Source of the DNA: Harmonia axyridis
Lineage: Eukaryota > Arthropoda > Insecta > Coleoptera > Coccinellidae
Assembly (NCBI RefSeq): GCF_914767665.1
Contig: NC_059507.1
Coordinates: 18,912,718-18,976,717, forward strand
Direction of reading: 5' to 3'
DNA length: 64,000 nucleotides
The notes below the pieces were generated by a model. The model had not been told where the DNA came from, made no database searches, and saw only the letters and a list, made by a program, of their open reading frames with translations. How positions within the stretch are numbered: position 1 is the first letter of the stretch; the number at the start of each line of letters is the position of its first letter. The translations under genes were made by a program, and so were the position numbers. Of this stretch, positions 1 to 10,989 are shown in pieces.

Positions 1-640
1 CATCTGTATACATCTCTGACTACGAGAACACTGGTATATTAACATCTGTTCCTCAGCGATTGAGGCAGAAAATTTAGTCGACGCACAGCAGAACTACGTT
101 ATACATGAAAATCTGTACATTAGTTTAAAACAATTTTATGCTTTTCCTATAAGCGAAAATATTAAAACAACTTGACGCTGGTTGACGGTGACCGTCGGCT
201 ACCGATATGAAGAATACAGATCCTAGTCGATTCGTCGAGGTCTTTCAAGCATTGAGTTCGAAGCATTAACATGAAATACATTCAAAAATCTATCGACATC
301 TATGTTTTCCGTTAAAACTAGACAAGGATAGGGAATTCAACATATTCCTCCCAAATCCTAAAGGTTTTTTGTGTAGAATATTTCCTGTGAGGACATTATA
401 GTAGCATAGCTTCTTCTAACTCCTCATCAGAAGAACTACTGTACATTTTGATTATTATGTACTCGTAATAATTTGTATCATCTATGTATTTTTCACTTTC
501 ATTCTGTACCGCTAGGTGAACTGGTAAGCTGACAAAAATGAATTAACGAGTCTACTGGGGCTTCATACCTATGCACACAAGGCCAAACGACGCGTCAATC
601 GGATCTAGCCAGCGTTGCCCGACCCGCTAGACCTAAAAAC
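1..640. other. Non-coding, no gene seen
   Basis: AT-rich sequence with no ORF of note, no recognisable transposon end and no RNA gene. A small near-palindrome (GACGGTGACCGTC) lies near 184-197. Confidence 0.6.
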
Positions 641-765
641 AAGATCATAGCAAAGTTCTACTTTTCCTCTGCTGGAAGGAAAAGTGTTGCTATGTCAACG
701 ATGAATTCGTTTTCCGTCCGCCGGAGGGAAAATTGTAACCTAGTAATGATTAGATTACTATCAAC
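641..765 (+). repeat. CCGCCGGAG palindrome-cored repeat, copy 1
   Basis: Shows the ordered blocks GATCAT, AAAGTTC-ACTTTTCCT, a GAAGGAAAAGTGTTGCTATGTCAACG block and then CGCCGGAGGGAAAA. The same blocks in the same order occur at 41140-41265 (reverse strand) and 51680-51800 (plus strand). Copy 1 is the most diverged in its first stem. The family is not recognised; it looks like a short foldback or MITE-type repeat. Confidence 0.6.
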
Positions 766-1430
766 TATTATTCTTCATGTTTGTGGAAATTAATTTATCA
801 TGACATCCGAAACTAGACAAATTTTTTTATCAATTAATTAAACGATCGTTATCGTTAATACAAATCTTATTTGAAGTTGGATCTCCAGATTTTTTTGAAT
901 TTCAAAACATTTGAAAAAATAACATATTTCATTCAAAAAAGTGTCTTTTCATGGCTTGACTTCAAGAAAAATAAATACCAAAGGTAAGTGAACTTCATTG
1001 TCAGATTCAATAACTATTTTTCAGAAATAATTTTACAACAGATTTGAATGAAAACACTCTTCTGTCTCTAGAAAACGAAGTGTTGGCGGATCCATGTTTA
1101 TAAAACATTTTTTCCGTTTTTTTCAGAAATATCTATTTATGGATTTATGAATTCAAAATAATCGTAGTTTTTAGAGGTTATGATAAAAATCCAACAATCT
1201 TTAAAGTGTTATGCATACAATGAAACGTGATAACACGTGATAACTTAACAATTCTTCTATGATTAGCATGTTTCCAATGTTGTGACAAGTCATTTATGTA
1301 GATGAGAAAAAATGGGTTTCGATTATTGACGATATCGAGAGATAATAAATTATTGGGATCCCAGCACATAATGTGTATCACCAGTGAACTGCTGAAATAC
1401 TTAGGAAAGTGTGATTAAAAAACTGAAAAT
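766..1430. other. Non-coding with repeat scraps
   Basis: No gene seen. 920-960 resembles one arm of the hairpin at 53407-53524 (CATATTTCATTC followed by CTTTTCATGGCT). 1062-1100 resembles the inverted-repeat arm of the element at 2871-3354 (GAAAACGAAGTGTTGGCGG, then CCATGTTTAT). Confidence 0.5.
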
Positions 1431-1439
1431 CCTGATCAA

Positions 1440-1890
1440 TAACATTTCACACCATCACAGAATACCCGAAAAATGGAGGATACTACAATACTCTTATTCA
1501 AGAAAAGCGATAAAGGAGAGCCGGCTAACTAAAGAGGGATCGATCTTCTACCCACCTCATCAAAACTAACAACAAAAATCCTGGCAACAAAATTGATCAG
1601 TATACCTCAATAGCAGATGATTAGCAGGGATTTCTTTCAGGAAGGTCATGCCAACAAATTGAATAGAGACGCCCAGATTTAATGTGTTCCATCGATCTAG
1701 AGAAGGCCTTTGATGACATTCAGATGAAAGATGTAACACACCTTCTCTACGAGAGGAAAATACCACAAAAAATCCGAAAAGAACAGCCACATGTCTTAAC
1801 AGCACCATATGGGGCAACAAACATAATGGGAACTGAAGTTAAATCTAGGATCTCCAAGACCACTGACCAGAACCATATTAACATACACTG
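1440..1890 (+). pseudogene. LINE reverse transcriptase fragment
   Basis: Translation across frames gives pieces of a non-LTR retrotransposon RT. Around 1490-1600 there is a segment like LLFKKSDKGEPAN followed by TSSKLTTKILATKLI, the usual finger region. At 1682-1740 the frame reads CSIDLEKAFDDI, which is RT motif A with its catalytic Asp. Frame changes and stops between these pieces show it is dead. The style of the motifs suggests an RTE, L2 or related clade, but I cannot place it. Nothing recognisable of motif B or the YxDD box follows. Confidence 0.75.
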
Positions 1891-2870
1891 AAAAAAACAA
1901 AACCGGAAAACGTTAAGACAAAGCAAATCCTAGGAACCACAGAGTTGAACGCATACATATCTTACATTAATGTATGATATGGTGATTCCATAATAAACAA
2001 CTTTGATCCCCCTTAGAAGTGCCTTATACCCAACCTGTACCTATGTACGATAAGATTGGGACCTGGACGATTCTGCCAGTCACATCATAAAATTAATTTC
2101 CCCAAAATAAGAGAGGTACTTAGCAAACCCTCTCATACTTATCTCCAAAAAAGATCGAACAATTCGGCACAATTTCCTTCAAATTTCCAGAAATTTTTTT
2201 TTCATAAGAATGAACGAACTCCTAGTAGACCAACTTTAATTTCTAAGAATTAACGAATATCACATCGACTTTAATGGTGAGTCTAAAAAAAGAGACCTTA
2301 TAGAAATTCAAATGAAACTTTTCGGGAACTAGACTTAGAAAGCTCATTAATTGAAGTTATACATTAGACAACACTAATCAATTTTAATTGAATTTCTAAA
2401 TCCTGAATACAAGCTCCTTATTAATAGTGAATATACAGTATGTTTAATCGATCCAAAACTCGCATATAATAAGGACCCGGAAAATTTTTACCAAGAAGAG
2501 AATACTTTGACGGCTTGTATGGGACAAAATACATTGAAGGAAAAAGTATTAATTCCTTAATTTTGAATGGTCTTTATAGCTGGTTGTGTGTTTCAGCCTT
2601 CGAACTATCTTTTCATATTATTAGCAAACGTGGATACAGTTACTCCACGAAAATGAGCATAGTAGAGTATTCCTGAAAAAAAAAATTGCTAATGAACTCT
2701 ACTACTAATTAAACCAATGTGAACCAAAGAATTGAATGATTCGGCTTTTGATAACAACATATTCATGGCACATTGTGCCTTCCATATGAATGAAGGTATA
2801 CTATGTAGTATAAGTACTTCGAAAATAAATATGACAATATTGAAAATTTAAAATCACAGGACGAATTGAT
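1891..2870. other. Non-coding, no gene seen
   Basis: AT-rich. The short ORF at 2056-2253 has no recognisable domain and is probably chance. Confidence 0.5.
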
Positions 2871-3354
2871 AACATGGACCCGCAAACACTTTGTTTTCGA
2901 GATAAAGGTATTTTTCTTGTAGTCCTACTTTTTTATCTTTATTAATCTTCGCTACAGATTGGATAAATAAGTACCAAAACTTATAATTAATCACAGCTCA
3001 CTAATTGGATCTTTATAGGTAATAATGTGGATTTTCCTGAGGATTGATTACAAGAGAATTGCTTGAAATTATTTCCTCAAAATCGCAGATAAGAAGAAAC
3101 TACAATTTTTCAAAACTTCCAGTGGTCCACCAAAAAAAAGGTCTGGATTAAAAAAGCGGGCACTGTTCCCGAAACAAAAATCACCCTGTAGATTCGCATT
3201 CAAAATAAGCATATGATGAAATTTTTGAATTGGAATAACTATGGCAAATTCTAGTTGAATATCTTGTGAATGAAAGGTGCTTTGAGAAAAAAACTTGAAA
3301 ATTTTTTTAACATACTCTAGGTATCTCGAAAACAAAGCGTTTGCGGGCTCATGT
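2871..3354. repeat. Short element with ~35-bp terminal inverted repeats
   Basis: The left arm at about 2871-2906 (AACATGGACCCGCAAAC then CTTTGTTTTCGAGATA) is the reverse complement of the right arm at about 3321-3354, with few mismatches. The interior carries no coding capacity; the minus ORF at 3069-3335 overlaps the arm and is a by-product. Related arm sequence recurs near 1062-1100, so this is a repeat family. Probably a non-autonomous DNA transposon; the superfamily is unknown. Confidence 0.65.
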
Positions 3355-3880
3355 TTATAGGAATTATTGTCTGGAAATCATTCGAGGAGTCATTTTCGTT
3401 TTTATCTCGGAGTTAGGAAGACTCCGCATACCTAAATATATATAGAATTGTGTCCTCCAAGAGCGCATGAATGACGAGCGCTCAAGAGCACCTTACGCCA
3501 AATAAGTGCTTTCCTCGAGTGTTTTTCCTTTAAATACAGGGCAGCGAAGTTGAATAGTTTCTCGAATTACCCTTAGACGAACGGAACGGAATCTTTAAAA
3601 TTTAACCTAGTGCATTCTCAAACCACCATGAGAATTCAAGTAGCCAGGCCCTAGGTCTGTTCTTCCGAAAGTTATCTTATTATTGAACTGTTTCCGAGCA
3701 TTATAAGTTTTTCGAATTTAAAGCATGATGTAGTAGTTTTGTTGTAGTTCAAGATTGCAAAAATAATCTAACGTTTTCAATTAAATCAGTACAAACAGCA
3801 AACTGCTTAGTTCGCGTGATAAACCTTTGTACTCACCATTATAAAGCATCGTGTTAGTCGGAAGTTTGTGAGAGACAGGA
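3355..3880. other. Non-coding, no gene seen
   Basis: No ORF, RNA gene or transposon terminus recognised. Confidence 0.5.
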
Positions 3881-4390
3881 TATTGTGAGCCCACATTCAG
3901 CCTTCTTGCCACCAAAATATCTTCGGGGCTATAGCCCGGCAGCCTCCACATGGCTGCCATCTTAGGCGCCGGACATCACAAATCACCGGAGAAGAATATA
4001 GGAAACAACCAAGATAAAAACACCAAGTGCGAACGAACGTAAAAAATCGACTCCGAAAAATATTCGGATCAAGGACAGAGAGTGTGTGTGGAGTTCCGTT
4101 TCCGGCGGATGGATGAGTTGTGGCGTCGCGGCGACGGTGCAGAGCGGTTCTGAACGCAACTAGTTCCGGAATGAGAAGGTCTCATCCCCACCAGCTTTCG
4201 CGCAACCCCTCAGGAATCGGATAGAACTGAGGGATCATCCGCCATCCTGCTGCTCGATTGCTCCTTTTCCGAAGTGGAGGAGGAATCCAGTAGGTGGCCG
4301 GGAATTACCCTAGATGAGCCCCGACCACATTTTGGGGCGGACTCCTATCTTGTCGCTGTACGATCGAGAAAAAATTGGTACATTTTCGCC
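3880..4390. other. GC-richer island, possible promoter or 5' exon
   Basis: About 500 bp with clearly higher GC and more CpG than the surroundings (for example GTGGCGTCGCGGCGACGG near 4122-4139). No convincing ORF or splice pair is seen. It could be the promoter-proximal region and untranslated first exon of a host gene, or a GC-rich repeat. Similar GC jumps elsewhere in this window are transposon-derived, so the call is open. Confidence 0.35.
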
Positions 4391-4630
4391 TGAATTCTAA
4401 TATCTCGGGTTTGAATGCGATTCTCTGATTAATTTAAACTTTGGGTATGGTATATTTTTACAATTCAGGCGTGCATTAGATTGCACAGAGTATGAATTCC
4501 CTATGAATATGCAGGATGTTTAATGAACTACCGTACATACTTTCAGTGTGAGTGCACAACGAATTGAATACCTAGTTCGAATCAACGTTTAAAAATGTTC
4601 TAAGTCTATTTCTCAATAAAAACCAGGATT
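4391..4630. other. Non-coding, no gene seen
   Basis: AT-rich spacer between the GC island and the inverted repeat. Confidence 0.5.
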
Positions 4631-5187
4631 GAAATTCCTTCTTTATAGGTATCACAGTCATAATCCTAATTCTATCAGTCTTGTAATAACGGTAATAATT
4701 TTTTTGATTGATATTCCTCTTGAATTTTCTGTGTCTGGAGAAGAGATCAACATAAAATTAGATTATAAAACAAAGGAAAAAATAAGGACAGTCTCTCACA
4801 GAGAAGTACTAACCGAGACACGTGTTTCGGGCTTTCGGCCCTCATCAGTACAATGAACAATTCCCCTCGTTATCCTTTCTACATGTTTTTGTTCATGGAC
4901 TCGGATGTCACGCAGGTAGCTTTAACTTCCCAAGTGATGATGTTGGTTGTTGCCTGAAAACCCATTGGGTCTTCCTGCTGAAACCACAAATGGACGGCTG
5001 GCTTCTGTTGTTGACTCCGTTTGTTTGTTGTTTCCATTCAAGTGTTGCTCACCCTAAGATCAAATTTTATGTTGATCTCTTCTCCAGACACAGAAAATTC
5101 AAGAGGAATATCGAACAACAAAATAATTACCGTTTTTACAAAACTGATAGAGTTAGGATTATGACTGTGATATAAAATAGGAATTTC
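4631..5187. repeat. Foldback element with ~125-bp inverted arms
   Basis: Arm 1 (4631-4760) and arm 2 (5062-5187) are reverse complements over about 125 bp with only scattered mismatches; both contain TCTGTGTCTGGAGAAGAGAT in one orientation. The ~300-bp centre contains ACACGTGTTTCGGGCTTTCG followed by CCTCATCAGTAC at 4819-4852. This resembles the terminal repeat of Penelope-like elements, which may sit as inverted pseudo-LTRs. The centre has no retained RT or endonuclease. Either a Penelope-like terminal pair or an unrelated foldback transposon. Confidence 0.7.
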
Positions 5188-6052
5188 AAGGTGATGATAT
5201 CATCAGAACCATAAAAATTCCATGAAGGATTAGAAATAGTTTCGTGGTAACAGATCACGTGATTTAATTAGCTCACCGACATTTGCCATATAAAAGTTCA
5301 TGTAATTTCAACAGAAAAACATTATGGAAACATATGTCCGATTTTAATATTTTGAGGAAATAAATGGCTTCTAAAGTTTAATTCATGTATGTTGATATGA
5401 TTTATTATTAACAAATAGGTATGCTCAGAAACAAATGTAAATATACTTGTTAATTAATTGTCAGTAGGTAATTAAATTTTTGTGTTCTGTTACACTAAAA
5501 TTATAGCAGAAAGTTAAAACTTGATACTAGGTTAATAAGTTACACCTTTAAATGTACGCTTACATTACAGCCAGGCCGATATATATTCGTTTATGGTTAT
5601 TGCAACGGAAACGCACGCAGAATATAAAGAAAGAAATTTATTCGTCATTCAGCGCATCACTCGGTTTTTGGAGAATCTTTCCGACGATTACGATCACGTA
5701 TAAAGGTTAGAAAGAAAAAATAAGAGAAAACATAAAATTAAGCATAAAACTCGAAATTATCATCTTTCATGCAACTTTTCATTCCAATCGATAGTTTTGA
5801 CATCATCAGAAGAACAATATTTGATTCGGTGATCTTTACGGATTTTGTCGGATGTTACCTATCCGATCATATCCTGAAAATCACAAGTTTCTAGGGGTTT
5901 TTCCGTTCAAGAACTAATGTATTCACGGTCGGCCAGGCTGCCGGATAGACCAGAATTGACTTTAACCAGAACCTTAGTGTTTAAGACTGTTCCCGACCCG
6001 AAGTTCTTGATGAAATTATAGAGTGAAATGTTCGGGGAACTACCACTCAAAA
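5188..6052. other. Non-coding, no gene seen
   Basis: AT-rich. Nothing supported. Confidence 0.5.
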
Positions 6053-6355
6053 TACACTGATCAACAATTGCTAGGGATCACTTATGAACTTCTCTTCATT
6101 TGTATTTTTTTCAAGTTATCTCGTGAATATCTGTATGTACATTATATGTTCTCTAAGGAAAAAGTAAGATGTTTTGAGTTGATTATATCAAAGTCTTCCT
6201 CACTTCATCGGCTCTTGTTCACAAAATCGATTATCTGTAGGCTGTTACAGGTGGAGTGAAAAGCAATGTGGTATTTGTTATTAAATCTGTTTTTTTCTTC
6301 AAACACATAAGATGACAATAATTGAAGAAATGAGAACAATATCAGCTTATCAGTC

Positions 6356-7637
6356 ATGCCGAGAAGACGTTTGGCTCCTGTGCAGCTGGACCAAATCATA
6401 CGGTGGATACAGGAAGGTTTGTCCCAGCGAGAAGTGTCCCGGCGGTTGAATGTTTCGCAAAGTGTCGTGAGTCGGGCTTGGAATAGGTTCATCCAAAACG
6501 ACTCAGTAGCTTATGTTCATGGGGGAGGTCGGCAGCGCAGTACAACAGCTGCCCAAGATCGTCTTTTGATCCTCAATGCTAGGAGAAATCCCACTTACCC
6601 GGCGTCGCGGCTCAATAGATCACTGAGAGTTGCAACAGGAGTTCTAATTTCGAACCAGACTGTAAGACGACGACTACATGTTCGTGGTTTGAGAGCACGT
6701 AGGAGGGTACAACATCCCCGTTTGAATAGGGAACACCGGGTTCATCGACGGCAATGGGCTGAGAAGCACCGCAATTGGACACTTGAAGATTGGAGCCGAT
6801 GTTTATTTACGGATGAGTCTAGATTTCGTTTGGTCAACTCCGATGGACGTATTCTTGCTTGGAGGGATAGAGGTCGAAGGTGTAGTGACTCGGTTTGCTC
6901 AGAGGTGGCGCCTTGGTGGTAGTGCGCCACACAACATCGGCCCCAGCGTATTTAAAGGGGTCGACGCGAAGCAACCGATTCACTTCTCACCCAATGGTGT
7001 GGGAAGGTGTGTCTTAGGCAGAGATCGCTGGATAGCCTAACTGAAGAGTCCACCAGCGATCTTGGGACGAAACACTTTACCCCCGGGAGAGGGCGCACCT
7101 AATTCTTGGCTCGAGAAAGATTCGCCAAAAAGGTATGCAGAACAGTTTATGGTACCCACAACAGCATTTGGCGGAGGTTCTATATGTGTATGGGGAGGCA
7201 TTTGTTTGAACCAACGCACAGAGTTGGTTATTCTGCAGAACACCACCATGACCAGCCAGAGATATCACGATATGATTATTGAACCCATAATTGTTCCGTT
7301 TGCGGCTGCCGTGGGCGAGAATTTCATTTTAATTGACGATAATGCCCGTCCACACCGTAGTCGTCTGGTTAATGAAGCACTAGAAACTCATGCTATTGAT
7401 AGGATGGACTGGCCAGCTCGCTCTCCAGACATGAATTGCATCGAACATGTCTGGTCTGAGATGTCTAGACAATTGTCAACCTTAGAACAACCGATCAATA
7501 ACCTGGAGGACCTTTCTAACGCTTTACGGGATATTTGGACGAATTTGCCCCAAAATTTTATAAATCGCTTGATCGAAAGTATGCCTCGTAGGGTAGAATG
7601 CTTGAGACGAGCTCGTGGGGGACCAACTAGGTACTAG
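6356..7637 (+). pseudogene. Tc1 transposase, split by a SINE-like insertion
   Basis: Cut-and-paste DNA transposase of the Tc1 family, which binds the TIRs and cuts at TA. ATG at 6356. Residues 9-115 form the paired-type bipartite helix-turn-helix domain with a GGGRQR linker near residue 56. The catalytic triad is D153 (FTDESRF), then D244 in IDDNARPH and E279 in NCIEHVW, a DD34E spacing. The coding sequence is broken exactly between codons 175 and 176 by foreign sequence at 6881-7133. On either side the frame matches, and the two halves sum to about 342 residues, normal for the family, so the gene was open when hit. As it stands the reading frame ends in a stop at about 6920. Confidence 0.93.
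6881..7133 (+). repeat. SINE-like GC-rich insertion, copy A
   Basis: A 253-bp sequence interrupting the Tc1 transposase, flanked by AAGG (6877-6880 and 7130-7133), a likely target duplication. It is far GC-richer than the surroundings and non-coding. It aligns along its length with the reverse complement of 7981-8232: shared blocks include TAGTG at the start, GGTGGCG, GCGCCACAC, GGCAGAGATC, GAGAGGGCGCAC, TTGGCTCGA and a terminal TCGCCAAAA. No clear pol III A or B box is visible, so SINE is an inference from size, copy number and tail. Confidence 0.75.
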
Positions 7638-7888
7638 CTTAACCGAAACTTCAGCCTTCTTGTGGTTTCATCATAAAATTTTTATGTTATTCAAACACAG
7701 AATTTTGAGTGTTCCTAATAAATTCTTTTTTTATCTCCAACTTTCCATTTTTTCATTCTTTTCTCAAGTGAACCATATTATCAACTAAAAATACTCTGAT
7801 ATCTGACTAAATTTATAATCTTGGAGCGAATATTTCAGAAATAAATTTAGAACAAGTAAGTGATCCCTATCAATTGTTGAGCAGTGTA

Positions 7889-7980
7889 GTTACAATCAAT
7901 TAAGTAAAAAGTTTTTCAAAAAGAGGTTTCTTTTTGATTTAAAAAAAAATTGAAATATTTATTTTAATGTAAAGAGGAAG
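7889..7980. other. Short spacer
   Basis: AT-rich sequence between the Tc1 end and the second SINE-like copy; no gene. Confidence 0.4.
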
Positions 7981-8232
7981 GTATGCTATTTTGGCGAGTA
8001 ATTCGAGCCAAATTTGATGGTGCGCCCTCTCTCTGGGGATTGCGGTGGTTCCTTCCGAGATCAATGGTTGGATTCTCAGTTTGGGAACCCAGTGATCTCT
8101 GCCAAATACACTTTCCCAATCAATGGAGAGGTGACTCTCTTGTAATGCGGCAGCCACTACAACCCCCCGGGGCCGCCCAGAGTGTGGCGCGAAGCCCCTA
8201 ACGCCACCATTCGGGCAGACAGAGGCACTACA
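7981..8232 (-). repeat. SINE-like GC-rich element, copy B
   Basis: Reverse-strand homologue of the insertion at 6881-7133, with the same start (TAGTG, near 8232 on the minus strand) and the same terminal TCGCCAAAA block near 7988-7996. The two copies differ by many substitutions, so they are separate old insertions and not a recent duplication. The opposed short ORFs across it (7939-8157 minus, 7983-8201 plus) are by-products of GC-rich sequence. Confidence 0.75.
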
Positions 8233-8239
8233 CTATTAA

Positions 8240-9038
8240 GGATTATTAATCAATCAAGAAATTTTGATTCCTCAGAATGGCATGCAAAATATAAGAAAAG
8301 AATTCCATATTCATATTGAATTGTACTCAAATATGTTTGGTGGAGAATGTTTTAATTTTGGTCAATAAATTTATAATGATATCTAATAAAAATAATAATT
8401 TAATCACTTCCAACTGATCCCTCTTGATAAATATAAGAAGTTTCATCATTTCATGCCACATTCCATCATTTTATAATATTCTTCATTATTTTACTCGATA
8501 ACAAATAAACAAAAAAAAACCAATTTTCAAGCTTTTTCTAAAATCGAAACTGAGCTAGGAGCCTGAAACTGCAGGGGCCTCTCTTGAGGGGCGGCAAATA
8601 ATGGAGGGTGGCATTATCTACATCTGGTATGATCTATTCGAATTTAAAATAATCGTTCATTCGCATCACCCGGTTCCGGTTGTTCAATTCAATCATATCA
8701 AAGAAAAAAAAACAAAATGTTCGAGCTTTATATGTAGTCATAACTCAGCAGAAGTATCTGAAAGCTGAAATCAATTCATATATTTAATCATTTATTCATT
8801 AGAATTCAATTGAGCACGTTTATTGTTTATTGCATTTCACTTATCCTAAATCAGCTATTGGATTAAAATTTGAATCCATAACAAATAATTACACTCAAAA
8901 TTAATTTGTTTCCTTCCTAAAATACGGTAGGACCCCGATTATCCAATATTAATTTTTAGCATTCTGCAGAGTAAGCTTCTGTTAGGGCGGCAAAATGGGT
9001 CTCTGCCTAGGGCGACAGTTAGCATAGCGACGGCCCTG
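8240..9038. repeat. hAT-like non-autonomous repeat, copy 1
   Basis: The whole segment, from TTGATTCCTCAGAATGG near 8263 to GCGACGGCCCTG at 9038, is collinear with pieces of 26870-29735. Shared landmarks are CACTTCCAACTGATC, CCTGAAACTGCAGG, GGGGCGGCA, TTCGAATTTAAAATAAT, TTGAGCACGTTTATTGTTTA and GACCCCGATTATCC. The right end read inward begins CAGGGCCGTCGCT, a hAT-style terminus. I could not find a matching left terminus or an 8-bp duplication, so the superfamily is provisional. Confidence 0.7.
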
Positions 9039-9465
9039 CTTTAAACCTAACTAAGTCTTCATGCAAATAAAAATATAAAAATTAATGAGATTCTTGCAAA
9101 AACTCAAATATGAAGAGATCATGTTCCTCCCAAAAAATTTTTGGTTAGACTGTAATGTCTGAAAGGCTTAGATACTTACTTCAAACGAATGAATTTTATA
9201 ATCCAACCATGACTACAATTACCTCGAAAAAATGTTTTTACGCCAGAAGGAATTGAGTGGTTATCACACCTGCGAAATCCCTACATATGGGAGGTATTTG
9301 AGAGGCAGCTTTAAAATCGACTGAAAATAATTTGAAACAAATTCTAGGTATTGCTTCTGTGGCATATGAGGTGATGTACACAATTTTGACACTGTGTAGT
9401 ATAAACTATCTAATCTATATTTTGTTATCTATAGTTATTCCATACTCAAAGCCACAATCTGCCCT
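9039..9465. other. Non-coding, no gene seen
   Basis: The ORF at 9332-9520 is unrecognised and ends in the LINE tail; not supported. Confidence 0.45.
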
Positions 9466-9469
9466 CCCC

Positions 9470-10375
9470 CGACGCTTAATTATAATAATGATAATAATAA
9501 CACACTTTATTTCCAAATGATGACCATGTCATGGGAAATATCAAATAAAATTACAAAAAATAAATATCAAAAAAATATTCAATTCTACAAAATAACAAAA
9601 TATTAAAAAACAAATCTTCAATTCTGTAATACCATTTCTCCAGAAGAAAATTTTCGAGCTTTTTCTTATAAACAATAATATTTATAGAGAGTTTTAATTT
9701 CTTCTTTCAATTTATTGAAAATTTTCACTCCAAATGGCGATTGCCGCTCTATTCGATACTTAAAGTTGGGCAGTACTAAATTCTGATGATTTCGAGTGTA
9801 ATATCGGTGATAATCTCTATTTTTTTTAAACGATTCTCTATTTAAGAATACAATCGCTGCTAATTCTAAGATGACGATTGATGGCAAGGTTGGTAAATTA
9901 AAATACTTAAAAAAAGGTTTTCTATGTGAGATTCCTGCAATACATCTGAACAATTTTTTTTGTGGAATGAATATTTCTCCAGCCGCTGAAGAAACATCCC
10001 AAAATACAATTCCATACCTAAGTCTTGAAGAGACTTGTGAGTGGTAAATAAGTAGTAGTAGTAGTTGTTCTGTTGTTAGGACTCTCTTTAAACTTCTGAG
10101 TAGGTAGCACACAGAATTTTGCTGACACGCTAGTGCAGTGAGCCTTCAAGTTGAGGTCTTCATCGACCGTTATCCCCAGAAATCTAATGAAGATCATATT
10201 CATGTTCACTTTTTCCAGCTGTACCCGTTGACTTTAACATCGATATCTACATTCTTATTATAATTTTTGAATACCAGAAATCCCGTTTTGTTCAGATTGA
10301 TATCTGAGCAGTTTCTACTAAACCAGTCATGCATATTCATTAAGCAACCCAGCTAATGAGTTCGATATTCAAAAC
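9470..10375 (-). mobile_element. Jockey/CR1-type LINE, 3' fragment
   Basis: Minus-strand 3' part of a non-LTR retrotransposon. At 10018-10375 a decayed frame reads pieces such as WFSRNCSDI and FLGITVDEDL, the region just after the RT palm. 9666-10112 continues as YLLRSLKRVLTTEQLL, YHSQVSSRLRYGIVFW and RCIAGISHRKPFFK, the C-terminal tail typical of insect Jockey-like ORF2. A frameshift separates the two near 10100. The 3' end lies in AATAAAGTGTG followed by TTATTATTATCATTATTATA near 9480-9515, the simple-repeat tail of such LINEs. It is 5'-truncated, as is usual for target-primed insertion. Confidence 0.85.
9666..10112 (-). pseudogene. LINE ORF2 C-terminal region
   Basis: 148 codons open. Contains the post-RT motifs SRLRYGIVFW and CIAGISHRKPF and ends at a stop just before the 3' tail. 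No catalytic RT or endonuclease residues are present, so no enzyme activity is expected. See the enclosing LINE fragment. Confidence 0.85.
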
Positions 10376-10534
10376 AAAATCCGGGTAGGCCTCTGAATTA
10401 ATCAACGCTCAAAAGCTCCTGACGTTTTGTGTGAGATAATGTATGTTGAAAGTTCAGATAGAATTAATAAAAAGTGTGAACATCTTATTCCCCGAATTTG
10501 ATAAGTTCGGTCGTAATCTCGAATTAAAATTGCG

Positions 10535-10740
10535 TCTTACTGTCGAAAGTTTCAAGATTTGGCGAGACAACCCTCCATCTTTGCTGGCGGGTGCAGGTAA
10601 TCAAGAAAACAATATCGTGGATGTCCCGCTGAGGTTCACATAAGCCGAGGACGGGATTACCGGATAAGCTCCCGTGGCGGTGGATTATCCACCCCCGAAC
10701 GCCCTTCCGCAACAATATTGCCCCACGAGGTTATTTATCG
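10535..10740. repeat. GC-rich segment, probable short retroelement
   Basis: An abrupt GC-rich block in AT-rich DNA. Ends near TTTGGCGAGACAACC (10558) and CCTTCCGCAAC (10710). It shares only a terminal CTCGCCAAA-like motif (minus strand) with the SINE-like copies at 6881 and 7981; the rest does not align, so it is a different element. The opposed short ORFs are not convincing. Confidence 0.4.
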
Positions 10741-10985
10741 CCTCTAATTTAGTCGCTAAGTGTAACGCACTTCATTTCATATGCTAACCTTTCTTTCATT
10801 AAGTTTTTTGCATACTCTACTTGTGCCAGATAACTCGTGATTTACTTTGTTTCAACTTTAGCCATATTAAAAAAAAATCTATTCTTGTGGAGACTCGTCG
10901 TGGCGATAACTGCTTAATCCTACGCTTTTCAGTTGAACAATTTTTCAGTTCCGTTTTTTAATTCCTAACAGTTGGTATTGTATCG
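10741..10985. other. Non-coding, no gene seen
   Basis: AT-rich spacer before the mariner relic. Confidence 0.4.
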
Positions 10986-10989
10986 GGTG

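Larger units (their letters stand above)
6053..7888 (+). mobile_element. Tc1 transposon with both TIRs and TA duplication
   Basis: The terminal inverted repeats are 30 bp, at 6055-6084 and 7857-7886. They begin CACTG and contain TCAACAATTG then GGGATCACTTA, with two mismatches between them. Each end is flanked by TA (6053-6054 and 7887-7888), the target duplication of the Tc1/mariner superfamily. The length is 1832 bp, of which 253 bp is a later insertion at 6881-7133. It encodes one transposase on the plus strand. Confidence 0.95.

Noticed and set aside
4822..5175. 117-codon plus ORF
   Set aside because: Runs from the centre into the right arm of the inverted repeat; no domain.
8240..9038. 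Full hAT element with TSD
   Set aside because: The right end is hAT-like, but no matching left end or 8-bp duplication was found, so only a repeat is called.
10535..10740. Third copy of the 253-bp SINE-like repeat
   Set aside because: Only a short CTCGCCAAA-like end is shared; the body does not align with 6881-7133 or 7981-8232.
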